The notes: a model not told the origin generated them from the letters alone. A stretch of DNA of 64,000 nucleotides from Lentisphaeraceae bacterium (GCA_021232515.1 JAJPOQ010000142.1:1-64000), one strand, 5' to 3'. Counted from the first letter of the stretch, positions 43,008-52,623 are shown. Made by a program: numbers and translations.

Positions 43008-45968
43008 ATGGTTTACAGACTTGAAATGACTCCGAGAGCAGGAGTCGGTCAGGGAACAGGCAAACTTATAGAGCAAGCGTCTCAGTATTTTGGTTTTGAA
43101 ATACAGTCTGCTGCTAAGTCTGACGTTCTGACTATTAAAGCAAACATCTCTGAAGATGAAATTTCAAAAATTTCAAAAGAGATTGTCAATCCGGTCTTAC
43201 AAGACGGCATTGTTGGTCAAATTAAAGAAAGAACTTTTGATTGGTTCATTGCTATAGGTTTTCTTCCTGGAGTTACGGATAATGTAGCTCGTTCAGCAAG
43301 AGAAGCTGTTGGTGACATCGTCGGTCGTTCTTTAGAAGAAGATGAGTACATTTTCAGTTCACGCGAGTTCTTTGTAACAGCTTCTAGCCTTTCTAGAGAA
43401 GATGCAGAGAAAGTTGGTAGAGAACTTCTTGGTAACGTTCTTATTGAAAGTGTAAATGTCCTTTCATATGACGAGTGGAAAGCTAACGGCGCTCCAGAAA
43501 ATCTTCCTTTGATTGAAGATGAGACTGAACCTGAAGTTCACCTTTTAAGTCTAGAGATGTCTGACGAAGAGTTGGAAACAACTTCTAAGGAAAAGACTCT
43601 TGCACTTACTCTTAGAGAGATGAAGATCATCCAAGAGTATATCCGCAAAGCTTCAGACGACCCTAAGCGTAAAGAACTTGGCCTTGAAGGTAAGATCACA
43701 GATGCAGAACTTGAGTGTTTAGCACAAACTTGGTCTGAACACTGTAAGCATAAGATTTTCGACGCTATCGTTAACTACACTGACGAAAATGGCAACAAAG
43801 AGCAAATTACAAGTTTGTTCAAAAGCTACATCAAAAAGTCTACAGAAGAGATCTCGGAAGAAGTCGATTGGCTTGTTTCAGTTTTCCATGACAACGCTGG
43901 TGTTATCAGTTTCAATGACAAGTATGACCTAGTTTATAAAGCCGAAACTCACAACAGTCCTTCAGCCCTTGACCCTTACGGCGGTGCTATGACTGGTATT
44001 GTTGGTGTTAACCGCGACCCTCTTGGTACTGGTATTGGTTCTGAACTACTTATAAATACTTGGGGCTATTGCCTAGGTTCACCATTTGCTGAAAAGTCAG
44101 ATGTTCCAGAAGGACTACTTCACCCAAGAAGAATTCGTGACGGTGTTCACTCTGGTGTTATCGACGGCGGTAACCAAAGTGGTGTTCCTTATGGACTTGG
44201 TTGGGAGTACTTCGACAAACGCTATATCGGTAAACCTCTAGTTTACTGTGGTACAGTTGGTCTTCTTCCACGTCAAATTCATGGTCAATCTGGCGCAGAT
44301 AAGTCAATCATCCCGGGTGACTTTATCGTTATGACTGGTGGTAGAATTGGTAAAGATGGTATTCACGGAGCAACTTTCTCTAGTGAAGAACTTCACAAAG
44401 ACTCACCAGTTCAAGCAGTTCAGATCGGTGACCCTATTACTCAAAAGAAAATGTACGACTTCGTTATCGAAGCAAGAGACCTTGGTCTTTACCGCTTTGT
44501 AACGGACAACGGTGCTGGTGGACTTTCATCAAGTATTGGTGAGATGAGTACTCAGTGTGGCGGTTGTCACATGGACCTTTCAAAAGCTCCTGTTAAGTAC
44601 GCTGGTCTTCAGCCTTGGGAAATCCTAGTTTCTGAAGCTCAAGAAAGAATGAGTTTCGCGGTTCAGCCTGAGAAAATGGAAGAGTTTGCAGCTCTTGCAG
44701 CTCAGCGCGACGTCGAAATAAGTAACTTAGGTACATTTAACGACAGCGGTAAGTTCCACATAACTTACGAAGATAAAACAGTTTGTTACTTAGACCTAGA
44801 GTTTATGCACGACGGTCTTCCAAGAATGGAAATTCCAGCAAAGTGGGATGCTCCAGTTCACGAAGAACCAGAGTTTGATGAGTCGGACATCTCAGACGAT
44901 CTTGTTGAACTTCTAGAAAGTCTAAATATCACTTCAAATGAATTTAAGTGTCGTCAGTACGATCACGAAGTTAAAGGTCTAAGTGTTGTTAAGCCATTTG
45001 TTGGTGTTAACTCTGACGTTCAGACAGATGCAACAGTCTTCATGCCAGAAGCACTTTCAACTGAAGGTATAATCCTTGCATCTGGTATAGCTCCGGGCTA
45101 CTCAGACATCGATACATATCACATGATGGCATCAGTGATGGATCTAGCGATTCGTAGAACGATTGCCGTTGGTGGTAAACTTGGTCACATCGCTGGTCTA
45201 GACAACTTCTGTTGGCCTGACCCAGTAGAAAGTGAAAAGACTCCAGATGGTCAGTACAAGATGGCTCAGTTAGTAAGAGCAAATAAAGCTCTTTATGACT
45301 ACAGTAAAGCTTTTGGTGTGCCACTTATCTCTGGTAAAGACAGTATGAAAAATGACAGCACTAAAGGCGGTAAGAAGATTTCTATACCACCAACAGTACT
45401 TTACTCAACAATTGCTAAAATGGACAACATCGAGAAGTCAGTGACTCTTTCAGCGAAGAGAGCAGGCGATAAAGTCTACGTTATTGGCGATACAAAGTCA
45501 GAGCTTGGCGGTAGTCAGTTTGGTCTTCTTAAAGGTGCAATTGGTAACAGCGTACCTCAAGTTGATGCTGATTATGCTATCTCTATCTACAATGCAGTTT
45601 CAACTGCAACAGAGAAAGAGCTTTGTCACTCAGTCCACACTCCAGCGCTTGGTGGTTTAGCAGTTGCATTTGCTAAAGTCGCTATCGCTGGCCAGTTAGG
45701 ACTAGATGTTGATCTGAATAAGATTCCGTCTGACGACCTAACGGCTCAGGAGATTTTATTCTCAGAGTCTAATACTCGTTTTGTTGTAACTATCGCAGAA
45801 GAGTCTGCAGCTGAGTTTGAGGAAATTTTCGAAGGTCTTCCATGTGCATGTGTTGGCCGCGTAACTTTAGATGATGAACTAATCTTCCGTCAAGGACAGC
45901 ACATCGAAGCTGCTGTAAAACTTGGCAAGATGAGCAAGTCTTACAAATCAACTTTGGATAACGTTTAA
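43008..45968 (+). CDS. purL: Phosphoribosylformylglycinamidine synthase, PurL fused to two PurS-like domains
   Basis: 986 residues. Two PurS-like modules (about 1-70 and 76-152, each with a x-P-G-V/G-V-G segment) precede the FGAM synthase core: LAQTWSEHCKHKIF, AETHNSPSALDPYGGAMTG, VTDNGAGGLSSSIGEMS and SGKDSMKNDS. There is no C-terminal glutaminase as in the 1300-residue E. coli enzyme; it is supplied by purQ, which starts one base after the stop. Fourth step of purine synthesis. A similar long PurL plus separate PurQ is known from some delta-proteobacteria. Confidence 0.93.
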   Translation: MVYRLEMTPRAGVGQGTGKLIEQASQYFGFEIQSAAKSDVLTIKANISEDEISKISKEIVNPVLQDGIVGQIKERTFDWFIAIGFLPGVTDNVARSAREAVGDIVGRSLEEDEYIFSSREFFVTASSLSREDAEKVGRELLGNVLIESVNVLSYDEWKANGAPENLPLIEDETEPEVHLLSLEMSDEELETTSKEKTLALTLREMKIIQEYIRKASDDPKRKELGLEGKITDAELECLAQTWSEHCKHKIFDAIVNYTDENGNKEQITSLFKSYIKKSTEEISEEVDWLVSVFHDNAGVISFNDKYDLVYKAETHNSPSALDPYGGAMTGIVGVNRDPLGTGIGSELLINTWGYCLGSPFAEKSDVPEGLLHPRRIRDGVHSGVIDGGNQSGVPYGLGWEYFDKRYIGKPLVYCGTVGLLPRQIHGQSGADKSIIPGDFIVMTGGRIGKDGIHGATFSSEELHKDSPVQAVQIGDPITQKKMYDFVIEARDLGLYRFVTDNGAGGLSSSIGEMSTQCGGCHMDLSKAPVKYAGLQPWEILVSEAQERMSFAVQPEKMEEFAALAAQRDVEISNLGTFNDSGKFHITYEDKTVCYLDLEFMHDGLPRMEIPAKWDAPVHEEPEFDESDISDDLVELLESLNITSNEFKCRQYDHEVKGLSVVKPFVGVNSDVQTDATVFMPEALSTEGIILASGIAPGYSDIDTYHMMASVMDLAIRRTIAVGGKLGHIAGLDNFCWPDPVESEKTPDGQYKMAQLVRANKALYDYSKAFGVPLISGKDSMKNDSTKGGKKISIPPTVLYSTIAKMDNIEKSVTLSAKRAGDKVYVIGDTKSELGGSQFGLLKGAIGNSVPQVDADYAISIYNAVSTATEKELCHSVHTPALGGLAVAFAKVAIAGQLGLDVDLNKIPSDDLTAQEILFSESNTRFVVTIAEESAAEFEEIFEGLPCACVGRVTLDDELIFRQGQHIEAAVKLGKMSKSYKSTLDNV

Positions 45969-45969
45969 A

Positions 45970-46776
45970 ATGAGCAGTGTAAAAACATTAGTAATCACAG
46001 GTTTCGGCCTGAACTGTGAAAAGGAAACGTCCGCTGCTTTTGAAACAGCTGGTTCAGAAGTTAGTAGAATTCACTTAAATGATCTTTTGGAAACTCCAGA
46101 GAAGCTAGCAGATTTTCAAATCCTAGCTTTCATTGGCGGTTTTTCTTTTGGAGATCACCTTGGAGCAGGTACAGTTTTCTCAAACCGTGTTAAGTACGGT
46201 CTGAAACAACAACTAGAAGAGTTTATCAATGCAGGTAAGCTTGTTATCGGTATCTGTAACGGTTTTCAAACTATTACTCGTATGGGTATCGTTCCGGCAA
46301 TTGATGGTTTATTTAACCAAGAAGTTGCTCTTCAGCATAACGATAGCGGTGTTTTCCGTGACTCATGGGTCACGTTGAAAGTAAACGAGAAGTCACCTTG
46401 TGTATTCACTAAAGGTATGGACTTAGTTCCAGTGCCTATTCGTCATGGTGAAGGTAAATTCGTTCCTATGAATGATGAAGTCCTGAAGCAGTTAGAAGAT
46501 GGTGGTTATGTAGCAGTTCGTTACGCTGACCCAGTTTCTGGTGAACAAACTTCAGAGTTTCCATTGAATCCAAATGGTTCAGCAAATGACATCGCTGGTA
46601 TCTGTGACAAGTCAGGCCGTGTTTTTGGCCTTATGCCTCACCCAGAAGCGTATCTTTCGCCATTCAATCACCCACACTGGACACACCAAAAGATCAACGG
46701 TACTCTTCCGAAAGAGGGCTTAGGTCTTAAGATGTTTAGAAACGCAGTAGACTTTGCTAAAGAAAACTTAGTTTAA
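45970..46776 (+). CDS. purQ: Phosphoribosylformylglycinamidine synthase, glutaminase subunit
   Basis: 268 residues of class I glutamine amidotransferase: FIGGFSFGDHLGAG, the nucleophile Cys in VIGICNGFQ, and His/Glu in GLMPHPEAY. It feeds ammonia to PurL. Longer than Bacillus PurQ (about 230), matching the type paired with fused PurS-PurL. Last gene before the terminator at 46799. Confidence 0.95.
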   Translation: MSSVKTLVITGFGLNCEKETSAAFETAGSEVSRIHLNDLLETPEKLADFQILAFIGGFSFGDHLGAGTVFSNRVKYGLKQQLEEFINAGKLVIGICNGFQTITRMGIVPAIDGLFNQEVALQHNDSGVFRDSWVTLKVNEKSPCVFTKGMDLVPVPIRHGEGKFVPMNDEVLKQLEDGGYVAVRYADPVSGEQTSEFPLNPNGSANDIAGICDKSGRVFGLMPHPEAYLSPFNHPHWTHQKINGTLPKEGLGLKMFRNAVDFAKENLV

Positions 46777-46798
46777 TTTTACTCGTTAAAAATCTTTT

Positions 46799-46827
46799 AA
46801 AGCCACTTCATTTGAGGTGGCTTTTTC
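46799..46827 (+). terminator. Rho-independent terminator after purQ
   Basis: AAAGCCAC, about 10 loop bases, then GTGGCTTT followed by further T. It closes the pth-to-purQ run. Confidence 0.88.
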
Positions 46828-46865
46828 TTTGCCAGGAAGAAATATAGTCGACTACAGGGACTTAA

Positions 46866-47138
46866 GTGCAAGACTACTTTGTATATATTTTAGAGTGTAA
46901 TGACGGCAGCTATTATACTGGCATAACGACCGATACCGAGCGGCGACTTCGCCAGCATAATGGTGAGCTTGTTGGTGGTGCAAAGTATACTTCTGCACGA
47001 AGACCTGTACAGCTATTAGCCATATCAACTAGACTCAGTAGTCGTTCAGAAGCATCGAAGCTTGAGTATAAGGTAAAAAAGCAGAAGAAAGGAGCCAAGG
47101 TTGCTTTTCTCGAAGCTTATGAGTCTATTGAAAGGTAA
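46866..47138 (+). CDS. GIY-YIG nuclease-domain protein (YhbQ/UPF0213-like)
   Basis: 90 residues: YFVYILECNDGSYYTGITTDTERRLRQHN carries the GIY-YIG strand pair and catalytic Arg, with GAKYTSARRPV and a final KLEYKVKKQKK segment. Standalone members are small nucleases of unclear role. GTG start at 46866 with CAGGGA upstream. Confidence 0.9.
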   Translation: MQDYFVYILECNDGSYYTGITTDTERRLRQHNGELVGGAKYTSARRPVQLLAISTRLSSRSEASKLEYKVKKQKKGAKVAFLEAYESIER

Positions 47139-47220
47139 ATTATTAAGAATATCCTCGAGCATGACATTGAAACTAGCTCGCGTAGAATACAAAGTTATAT
47201 ATCAATTTTAGGAGAGCTAC

Positions 47221-47649
47221 ATGTCCGACAAACGCAAAGTCCTTTTTTTATGCACAGGGAACTCTTGCCGAAGCCAAATGGCAGAAGGTATAGCGCGTAA
47301 ACTTTACTCTGAAAAAATTTCTATATACAGTGCTGGAATTGAAAAGCACGGTATGAATCCATACGCCATGAAAGTTATGGAGGAAATGGGTATAGATATA
47401 TCGGGACAAAGCTCGAAAACTCTAGATGAAACAGGGGTGGACTTTGACTGTGTCGTTACAGTATGTGACCATGCGAATGAAAGTTGCCCAGAGTTTTCAG
47501 GTAAAACTCAAGTAATACATTTTCCTTTTCCAGATCCCCCGAAATTGGCTAAAGATAAGAACTCAGAAGAAGATAAGTTAACTTGTTACAGGTCGGTTCG
47601 CGACGAAATTTATGAGAAGATGGATTCAATTTTAGAACCAGTCTTATAA
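47221..47649 (+). CDS. arsC: Arsenate reductase, thioredoxin-coupled (LMW-phosphatase fold)
   Basis: 142 residues. P-loop CTGNSCRSQMAEG with C11, and the relay pair C82 and C89 in VCDHANESCP, the triad of the pI258 ArsC type that reduces As(V) using thioredoxin. No other ars gene is adjacent; the arrangement gives no proof of arsenic induction. A low-molecular-weight phosphatase activity is also possible. Confidence 0.9.
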   Translation: MSDKRKVLFLCTGNSCRSQMAEGIARKLYSEKISIYSAGIEKHGMNPYAMKVMEEMGIDISGQSSKTLDETGVDFDCVVTVCDHANESCPEFSGKTQVIHFPFPDPPKLAKDKNSEEDKLTCYRSVRDEIYEKMDSILEPVL

Positions 47650-47676
47650 GAACTATTTTGACAAAATCGACAAAGC

Positions 47677-47705
47677 TTGAAATTGTTAATTAACTGAATT
47701 ATAGT
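47677..47705 (+). promoter_or_regulatory. Sigma-70-type promoter for the small Cys-rich protein
   Basis: TTGAAA (47677-47682), 17 bases, then TATAGT (47700-47705). It lies about 45 bases upstream of the start at 47750. Good fit to consensus, from sequence alone. Confidence 0.5.
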
Positions 47706-47749
47706 TCGATGGTCTTAGTTGACCAAATTAACCTATATGGAGTAGTCAC

Positions 47750-47989
47750 ATGAAGCGTGTATTCACTATCATGACAGCAGCACTTCTTTTGTCTGCTGGT
47801 TCAGCTTTTGCTGAAAAACAAACGAAATGTCCAATCAAGAACAAAGCCGTTAACGGTAGTAAAGTTGTTGAGAAAGACGGAAAGAAAATTGCAGTTTGCT
47901 GCAATGGCTGTGCAGGCAAAGTCAAAAAGAACTTTGACAAATATGCCAAGAAACTAGAGAAGAAAGGCATCGACCTTAAATCTAAATAG
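47750..47989 (+). CDS. Small exported cysteine-rich (TRASH/YHS-like) protein
   Basis: 79 residues. Signal peptide cleaved after GSAFA, leaving about 57 residues with C-P-I near the mature start and the cluster VCCNGCAGKVKKNFDKY. The CP...CC-x-GC-x-K-x-K pattern resembles small metal-binding TRASH/YHS-type domains that handle copper or other soft metals. Own promoter and terminator. Function otherwise unknown; the neighbouring arsC may or may not be relevant. Confidence 0.75.
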   Translation: MKRVFTIMTAALLLSAGSAFAEKQTKCPIKNKAVNGSKVVEKDGKKIAVCCNGCAGKVKKNFDKYAKKLEKKGIDLKSK

Positions 47990-48018
47990 TTCAGCATATC
48001 TTTAGAGAGAGAATTTCC

Positions 48019-48050
48019 AAAAGCCGCATTTTTTTAATGCGGCTTTTTTG
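48019..48050. terminator. Bidirectional terminator between the small exported protein and hemN
   Basis: AAAAGCCGCATT-TTTTT-AATGCGGCTTTT forms a 12-pair stem with T-runs on both strands, between two convergent genes. Confidence 0.92.
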
Positions 48051-48051
48051 T

Positions 48052-49419
48052 TTATACCGCTTTTGAAAAGTTGCGCTTACTTTTCTTGATATATGAATCA
48101 AAAGTAGAACATATGTTTCGACTGAAAAGTTGACCTCGCTTGGTCACTTTTATCTGTTTGTCAGAAACTATGACAAAACCTTCAGCGATATATTGTTCAA
48201 GATTCTTTAACTCCTCTGGATAGTTTTCTTTGAAGCTTCTCTTAAAATCTTTTTCAAAATCATCAAAATTAACTTCAAGAGTACACATGAGGCGGTTGAT
48301 GATCCACTGACGTTCTAAGTCATTTTTCTTGAGCTGCTTTGAGCTGCGGATAGGGAAGTCAAAGTTATCAATCGAGTCATAGTATTCATCTAGACTCTTT
48401 ATGTTTTGAATGTAGTTATGATTTACATAACTTATAGAACTTAATCCGAAGCCAATGCTGTCTCTAGGGTCTTGTACTGTGTAGCCCATAAAGTTTCGAT
48501 GCATCTTCTTCTCTTTGTAAGCTTTCGCCAGTTCATCATCTTCTTTTGCAAAGTGATCCATCGCTATATCAAGGTAGCCATTTTCGGCGAGAAACTCTCT
48601 AGCCTCAAGAAAGAGCTGGAACTTGTCTTGAGTATCTGGTAGGTCTTCATCTTTTATGAGTTTGTGATGATCTATCACCTGAGGTAGACACGCAAAAGAG
48701 TAGAGAGCTATTCTGTCAGGAGAGAGAGTTTTGGTCTTTTCAAGAGTTTCGTAAAATGTCTCTGCAGTTTGTTTCGGCAGACCATAAATAAGATCGAAGT
48801 TGATTGATTTGAATCCATTGTTTCTACAAAGATCAACCAGTTCTGCAATGCGCTCATATGGTTGGATCCGATTGATCGCAACTTGAACGTCGTGATTGAA
48901 AGATTGTATACCCATACTGACTCTGTTAAAGCCAAGTTTCGAGTATAACTCTATCTGATCATTATTAGTGGTTCTAGGGTCTATTTCTATCGCTATCTCG
49001 CCATCGTAGTCTATGTCGAAGCATTCATCTATCTTATCAAGTAATGCGATAGTTTGATCGTTTGTCAAAAAGTTTGGTGAGCCGCCACCCCAGTGAAGTT
49101 GGCCGACCTTTAACTTTGTTTTGCTTAGTTGACTGACAAGTTCTATCTCTTTGATAAGATACTTGACATATTTTTCAGAATGATTTTTTTGTTTTTTTAT
49201 TATAGTGTTACAACCACAGTACCAGCAGAGCTTTTCACAGAAAGGTATATGCACGTAGAGTGCTATTGGTGTTTCTGAGTCTAAAGCGTCAATATTCTCA
49301 GAAAAGCTTTGCTGTGAAAGCTTTTCAGTCCATTCAGGTGCAGTCGGGTATGAAGTGTACCTAGGAACAGAAATATTGTACTTATTGAGTAAATCTAAGG
49401 ATACTTTGGTGTCGGTCAT
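48052..49419 (-). CDS. hemN: Oxygen-independent coproporphyrinogen III oxidase
   Basis: 455 residues, radical-SAM. The cluster motif C61-E-K-L-C65-W-Y-C68-G-C70 is the CX3CX2CXC form of true HemN rather than HemW, and the N-terminal VPRYTSYPTAPEW is typical too. It makes protoporphyrinogen IX anaerobically for heme. Normal length. Confidence 0.95.
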   Translation of the reverse strand: MTDTKVSLDLLNKYNISVPRYTSYPTAPEWTEKLSQQSFSENIDALDSETPIALYVHIPFCEKLCWYCGCNTIIKKQKNHSEKYVKYLIKEIELVSQLSKTKLKVGQLHWGGGSPNFLTNDQTIALLDKIDECFDIDYDGEIAIEIDPRTTNNDQIELYSKLGFNRVSMGIQSFNHDVQVAINRIQPYERIAELVDLCRNNGFKSINFDLIYGLPKQTAETFYETLEKTKTLSPDRIALYSFACLPQVIDHHKLIKDEDLPDTQDKFQLFLEAREFLAENGYLDIAMDHFAKEDDELAKAYKEKKMHRNFMGYTVQDPRDSIGFGLSSISYVNHNYIQNIKSLDEYYDSIDNFDFPIRSSKQLKKNDLERQWIINRLMCTLEVNFDDFEKDFKRSFKENYPEELKNLEQYIAEGFVIVSDKQIKVTKRGQLFSRNICSTFDSYIKKSKRNFSKAV

Positions 49420-49473
49420 AAAGTGTTTCCAAAAGAGGGGAACTTAAAAGTTCCCCCAATTTATTAATAATGA

Positions 49474-50400
49474 TTAGAAGCTGTAGATCAGGTCAAAAGT
49501 GTAACGCTCGCCGAATATACCATTATCATCGTGACTAAGTGGTGTTTCATAAGCAAAGCCGGCAGTTAGGTTGTCAGAAATCTTATAGCGAAAGCCAAAA
49601 GCCCAGTTAACATAGTTTTGACCTTCAGAGTTTGCAGTACCTAGGTTTGCTATATCTACAGCATCGAGTTGACTTTGAATAGTGTTTACATCAAGTGTTG
49701 CTCCACCTTTTAGCTCAGCATCGTATGGGCCGCCATTGCCAGAAGAAAGAACGTGGCGCCAGTTCAATTCTATGAGTGGATAGAAGTTACCGATTTTATA
49801 GTCGATGTGTAAGCTTGTGTGTGAGATAGTGCTACTTTGATTGGTATTTGCAGGTAGTTGGAAACCTTGATAACCCATGATGTGAAGATTCTCAAAGCCT
49901 TTAGCGAAAGATAAGAATGGATTGAAGATAACGCTATTGCCACCTTGGAAGACATTTCTGTCTCCAGTAGGAACTTCAACACGAAGACCTAGTGTCAAAA
50001 TAGCTTGGTTTTCATAATCAATATATGGAGACCACTTGACGCCTAAAGCAAGATCAAGAAAGCCGTCTTCACTTTCTAGAGTATTGTCATAGTGCATACG
50101 AGCATAACCATCTTTAGTAGCGATGATACTGAAACGCTCATTTACTGCATAGCGTAGTTGGAGTGCAGTCGCCGTTAATTCACCATCAAGTTTTAGCTTA
50201 GGTCCAGAAACATCAGTCTGTACTTTACTATGAAATTCTTGGTGTATATGAATTAACCTAAGAGAGGTTTCATGAAATGGACTTTCAAAATATACTGGGT
50301 TTGATGCAGGGGAGATAAAATCATCAAAGTTTTTTTCCTCCGCATAGTTTGTTGTTACCATACCGATAATTGCTAATAGAGTGATGAGTTTTGCTTTCAT
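49474..50400 (-). CDS. Outer-membrane beta-barrel protein of unknown function
   Basis: 308 residues. Signal peptide (MKAKLITLLAIIGMVTTNYAEE), then repeated amphipathic beta strands (WSPYIDYENQAILTLGLRVEVPTG, HTSLHIDYKIG) and a terminal ...FDLIYSF. It resembles large uncharacterised porin-like families seen in PVC and Bacteroidota genomes. No binding motif visible. The stop is 54 bases before the hemN start on the same strand, so co-transcription is possible. Confidence 0.7.
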   Translation of the reverse strand: MKAKLITLLAIIGMVTTNYAEEKNFDDFISPASNPVYFESPFHETSLRLIHIHQEFHSKVQTDVSGPKLKLDGELTATALQLRYAVNERFSIIATKDGYARMHYDNTLESEDGFLDLALGVKWSPYIDYENQAILTLGLRVEVPTGDRNVFQGGNSVIFNPFLSFAKGFENLHIMGYQGFQLPANTNQSSTISHTSLHIDYKIGNFYPLIELNWRHVLSSGNGGPYDAELKGGATLDVNTIQSQLDAVDIANLGTANSEGQNYVNWAFGFRYKISDNLTAGFAYETPLSHDDNGIFGERYTFDLIYSF

Positions 50401-50721
50401 CGTTTTCCTTTCAGTGCTTATTAATTAGTCGAAAGATATTTAGCAGTAAGTATTCCAGTAAAATATACTTTTTTATAAGATGTTTAAATCCAGATATTAA
50501 TAATTTTTTAGAAAAGTGAAATATTCTTTTATTCTCCATTTTCGTAATGCATGTGTTTTGATTGATAATTCAAAACGGATAATAAAATAACCAAGCTCAT
50601 GTGTTGGAACTATTGGATATAGACAGGTTAGTACTCTGTATAAGATAGTAAAATTTCTTAAAACAAAAATATCTGAAGCGAGGTATATCGGCTTAAAGCT
50701 TGCGTTTAATAGCAGGTGGAG
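50401..50721. other. Intergenic region between divergent genes
   Basis: About 320 AT-rich bases holding the divergent promoters of the beta-barrel gene and the phosphate transporter. No gene, strong hairpin or long repeat was seen. Confidence 0.5.
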
Positions 50722-51804
50722 ATGATTAATTTAACTTTTAGGTGTTGGATGTTACCTTTACTATTATTTGCAGCTGTATTCTTTTTGGCATACTCAAACG
50801 GCGCAAACGATAATTTTAAAGGAGTCGCGACACTCTTTGGAAGTAAGGTGTTAAGTTATAAGAAAGCTCTATTCTGGGCGTCACTCACAACATTTTTAGG
50901 TTCTATTTGTTCAGTCTTTTTTGCAGAATCACTAGTAGAGAGTTTTTCCGGTAAAGGCATAGTCCCTCTAGACGTCGCAACTTCTACTAGCTTTGTTTTA
51001 GCCATAGCAGTTGGTGCAGGTGGAACTGTCATGCTTGCATCTGTATTTGGTTTCCCCATTTCAACAACTCATTCTTTAATTGGAGCTTTATTGGGCGCTG
51101 GTTATATGGAAGTTGGTGACGATGTAAACGTTTCAATTGTTGCAAATAAGTTTTTAGGTCCACTTTTACTCAGTCCATTTTTAGCCATTATTTTAGGCGT
51201 TATTCTTTATAAGCTTTTGCGGTATTTACGCAAAAGAGCAGGTTTGAGCAAAAAGAAGGTTCGTTCGAAGACGATTGTTAATAAAAAAGGAGTAGGTAAA
51301 AAAAAGAAACTGAAAGAGTACAAAGGCACTATTGTAGGTATAAGAAGTCAACGACTTTTAAATGTCGGCCATGTTTTTAGTGCAGGAGCAGTTTGTTTTG
51401 CGAGAGCTTTGAATGACACTCCAAAGTTTGTTGCTTTATTCATCGCAGCTCAAACGATAAACATAAAGCTAAGTATGCTCGTAGTAGGGGTAGGAATTTT
51501 GTTTGGTGGATTACTTCATTCAAAGAAAGTCGCTGAAACGATGAGTAATGACATAACAAAACTAAATCATGGCCAAGGTTTGTCGGCAAATCTCGTAACT
51601 GCTTTTTTGGTGATCATTGCCAGTAAAATTGGTGTGCCTGTTTCAACAACTCATGTCAGTGTTGGCTCTTTGATTGGTATAGGTATAGTCAACAAGAAAA
51701 TGAATTTAAAAATAGTCAAAGACATACTTCTAAGTTGGTTAAGAACCTTACCTTTCGCTGCCGTAGTTAGTTCTGTCGCTTATTTATTATTTCGCGATAT
51801 CTAA
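50722..51804 (+). CDS. Inorganic phosphate transporter (PiT family)
   Basis: About 360 residues, ten or so membrane helices. The two PiT signatures are visible: SNGANDNFKGVATLFGS near the N-terminus and ALNDTPKF near the middle, each followed by a STTHSLIG / STTHVSVG repeat that marks the inverted-repeat halves. A basic cytoplasmic loop separates the halves. Secondary proton- or sodium-coupled phosphate uptake; sulfate members exist too. Start uncertain (GTG 50716, ATG 50722 or ATG 50749). Confidence 0.9.
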   Translation: MINLTFRCWMLPLLLFAAVFFLAYSNGANDNFKGVATLFGSKVLSYKKALFWASLTTFLGSICSVFFAESLVESFSGKGIVPLDVATSTSFVLAIAVGAGGTVMLASVFGFPISTTHSLIGALLGAGYMEVGDDVNVSIVANKFLGPLLLSPFLAIILGVILYKLLRYLRKRAGLSKKKVRSKTIVNKKGVGKKKKLKEYKGTIVGIRSQRLLNVGHVFSAGAVCFARALNDTPKFVALFIAAQTINIKLSMLVVGVGILFGGLLHSKKVAETMSNDITKLNHGQGLSANLVTAFLVIIASKIGVPVSTTHVSVGSLIGIGIVNKKMNLKIVKDILLSWLRTLPFAAVVSSVAYLLFRDI

Positions 51805-51806
51805 GC

Positions 51807-52559
51807 TTATTCAGCGATTTTATTATGTATCTCAGCGACAGTAAGACGAAAAGGAGAGTCACCTTTTCGAGTTTTCTGGATGACTAATTCTCTGTTGAAT
51901 CCAAACCAAACGCCTTTGTAACTAGTAATCATATTCATCGGAAAACTATTCTTTTTTACAGCTTCGATAAATTTTGGATGAAAGATTTTGTCGTAGTATT
52001 TTAGAAAGTTTTCAGACTCAACCCACATGTCCTTGCCATCGATGTTAACGTAGATTTTATAGTGAAGGCTTTTTATGACTTCTTCTTTGTTGCCAGCGAG
52101 TAAGTTCTTTTTGAATTTTGCCGCAAATGCTTCGACTTCCTCTGTACTATCAGCTTCAATGGGCGCATATAAGTTTCTGCCAGGTCGAGCAGGGAAGTGA
52201 ATGTTGTAAGTTAAAGTACACTCGTGAGATTCGCCGTTTTGGGAGTACACACCTTTGAGAATGATTTTTTCATCTTCTGTTTTTGCGAGAGTGCCTTTAA
52301 AGCTGGCGACTTTATTTTCATCTTTCATTTCATTGAAAAAAACTTCTTTATCTTTTGCCGCGCCAACGATCTGATGACGAATAAGCTCTTGAGGATTAAA
52401 GTAGCTGCCTATGATTTTATTCTCCCTATCGCGGTAGAGAAGAAGTCGAATCTCCTTTTTCCCATCCAATGAGCCAATAAATTCTGAGGACCATCGTACT
52501 TTTAGTTCTTGAGCATGTGAAAAAGAGATAAGTAAAAATAGCAGAACCAAAAATCTCAT
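51807..52559 (-). CDS. Hypothetical exported protein
   Basis: About 250 residues. Signal peptide (FLVLLFLLISFSHAQ), then a mostly beta N-terminal half and a mixed C-terminal half (AFAAKFKKNLLAGNKEEVIKSLHYK) that may be a small SnoaL/NTF2-like module. No recognised motif. The ATG at 52559 has AAGG eight bases upstream; an upstream in-frame start would add 13 residues ahead of the signal peptide. Convergent with the phosphate transporter, 2 bases apart. Confidence 0.65.
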   Translation of the reverse strand: MRFLVLLFLLISFSHAQELKVRWSSEFIGSLDGKKEIRLLLYRDRENKIIGSYFNPQELIRHQIVGAAKDKEVFFNEMKDENKVASFKGTLAKTEDEKIILKGVYSQNGESHECTLTYNIHFPARPGRNLYAPIEADSTEEVEAFAAKFKKNLLAGNKEEVIKSLHYKIYVNIDGKDMWVESENFLKYYDKIFHPKFIEAVKKNSFPMNMITSYKGVWFGFNRELVIQKTRKGDSPFRLTVAEIHNKIAE

Positions 52560-52623
52560 GTAAAAACCTTTAATGTTATTTTTTGCATAATATAACACTC
52601 TAAAAATCCAAATTTCTTTCAGC

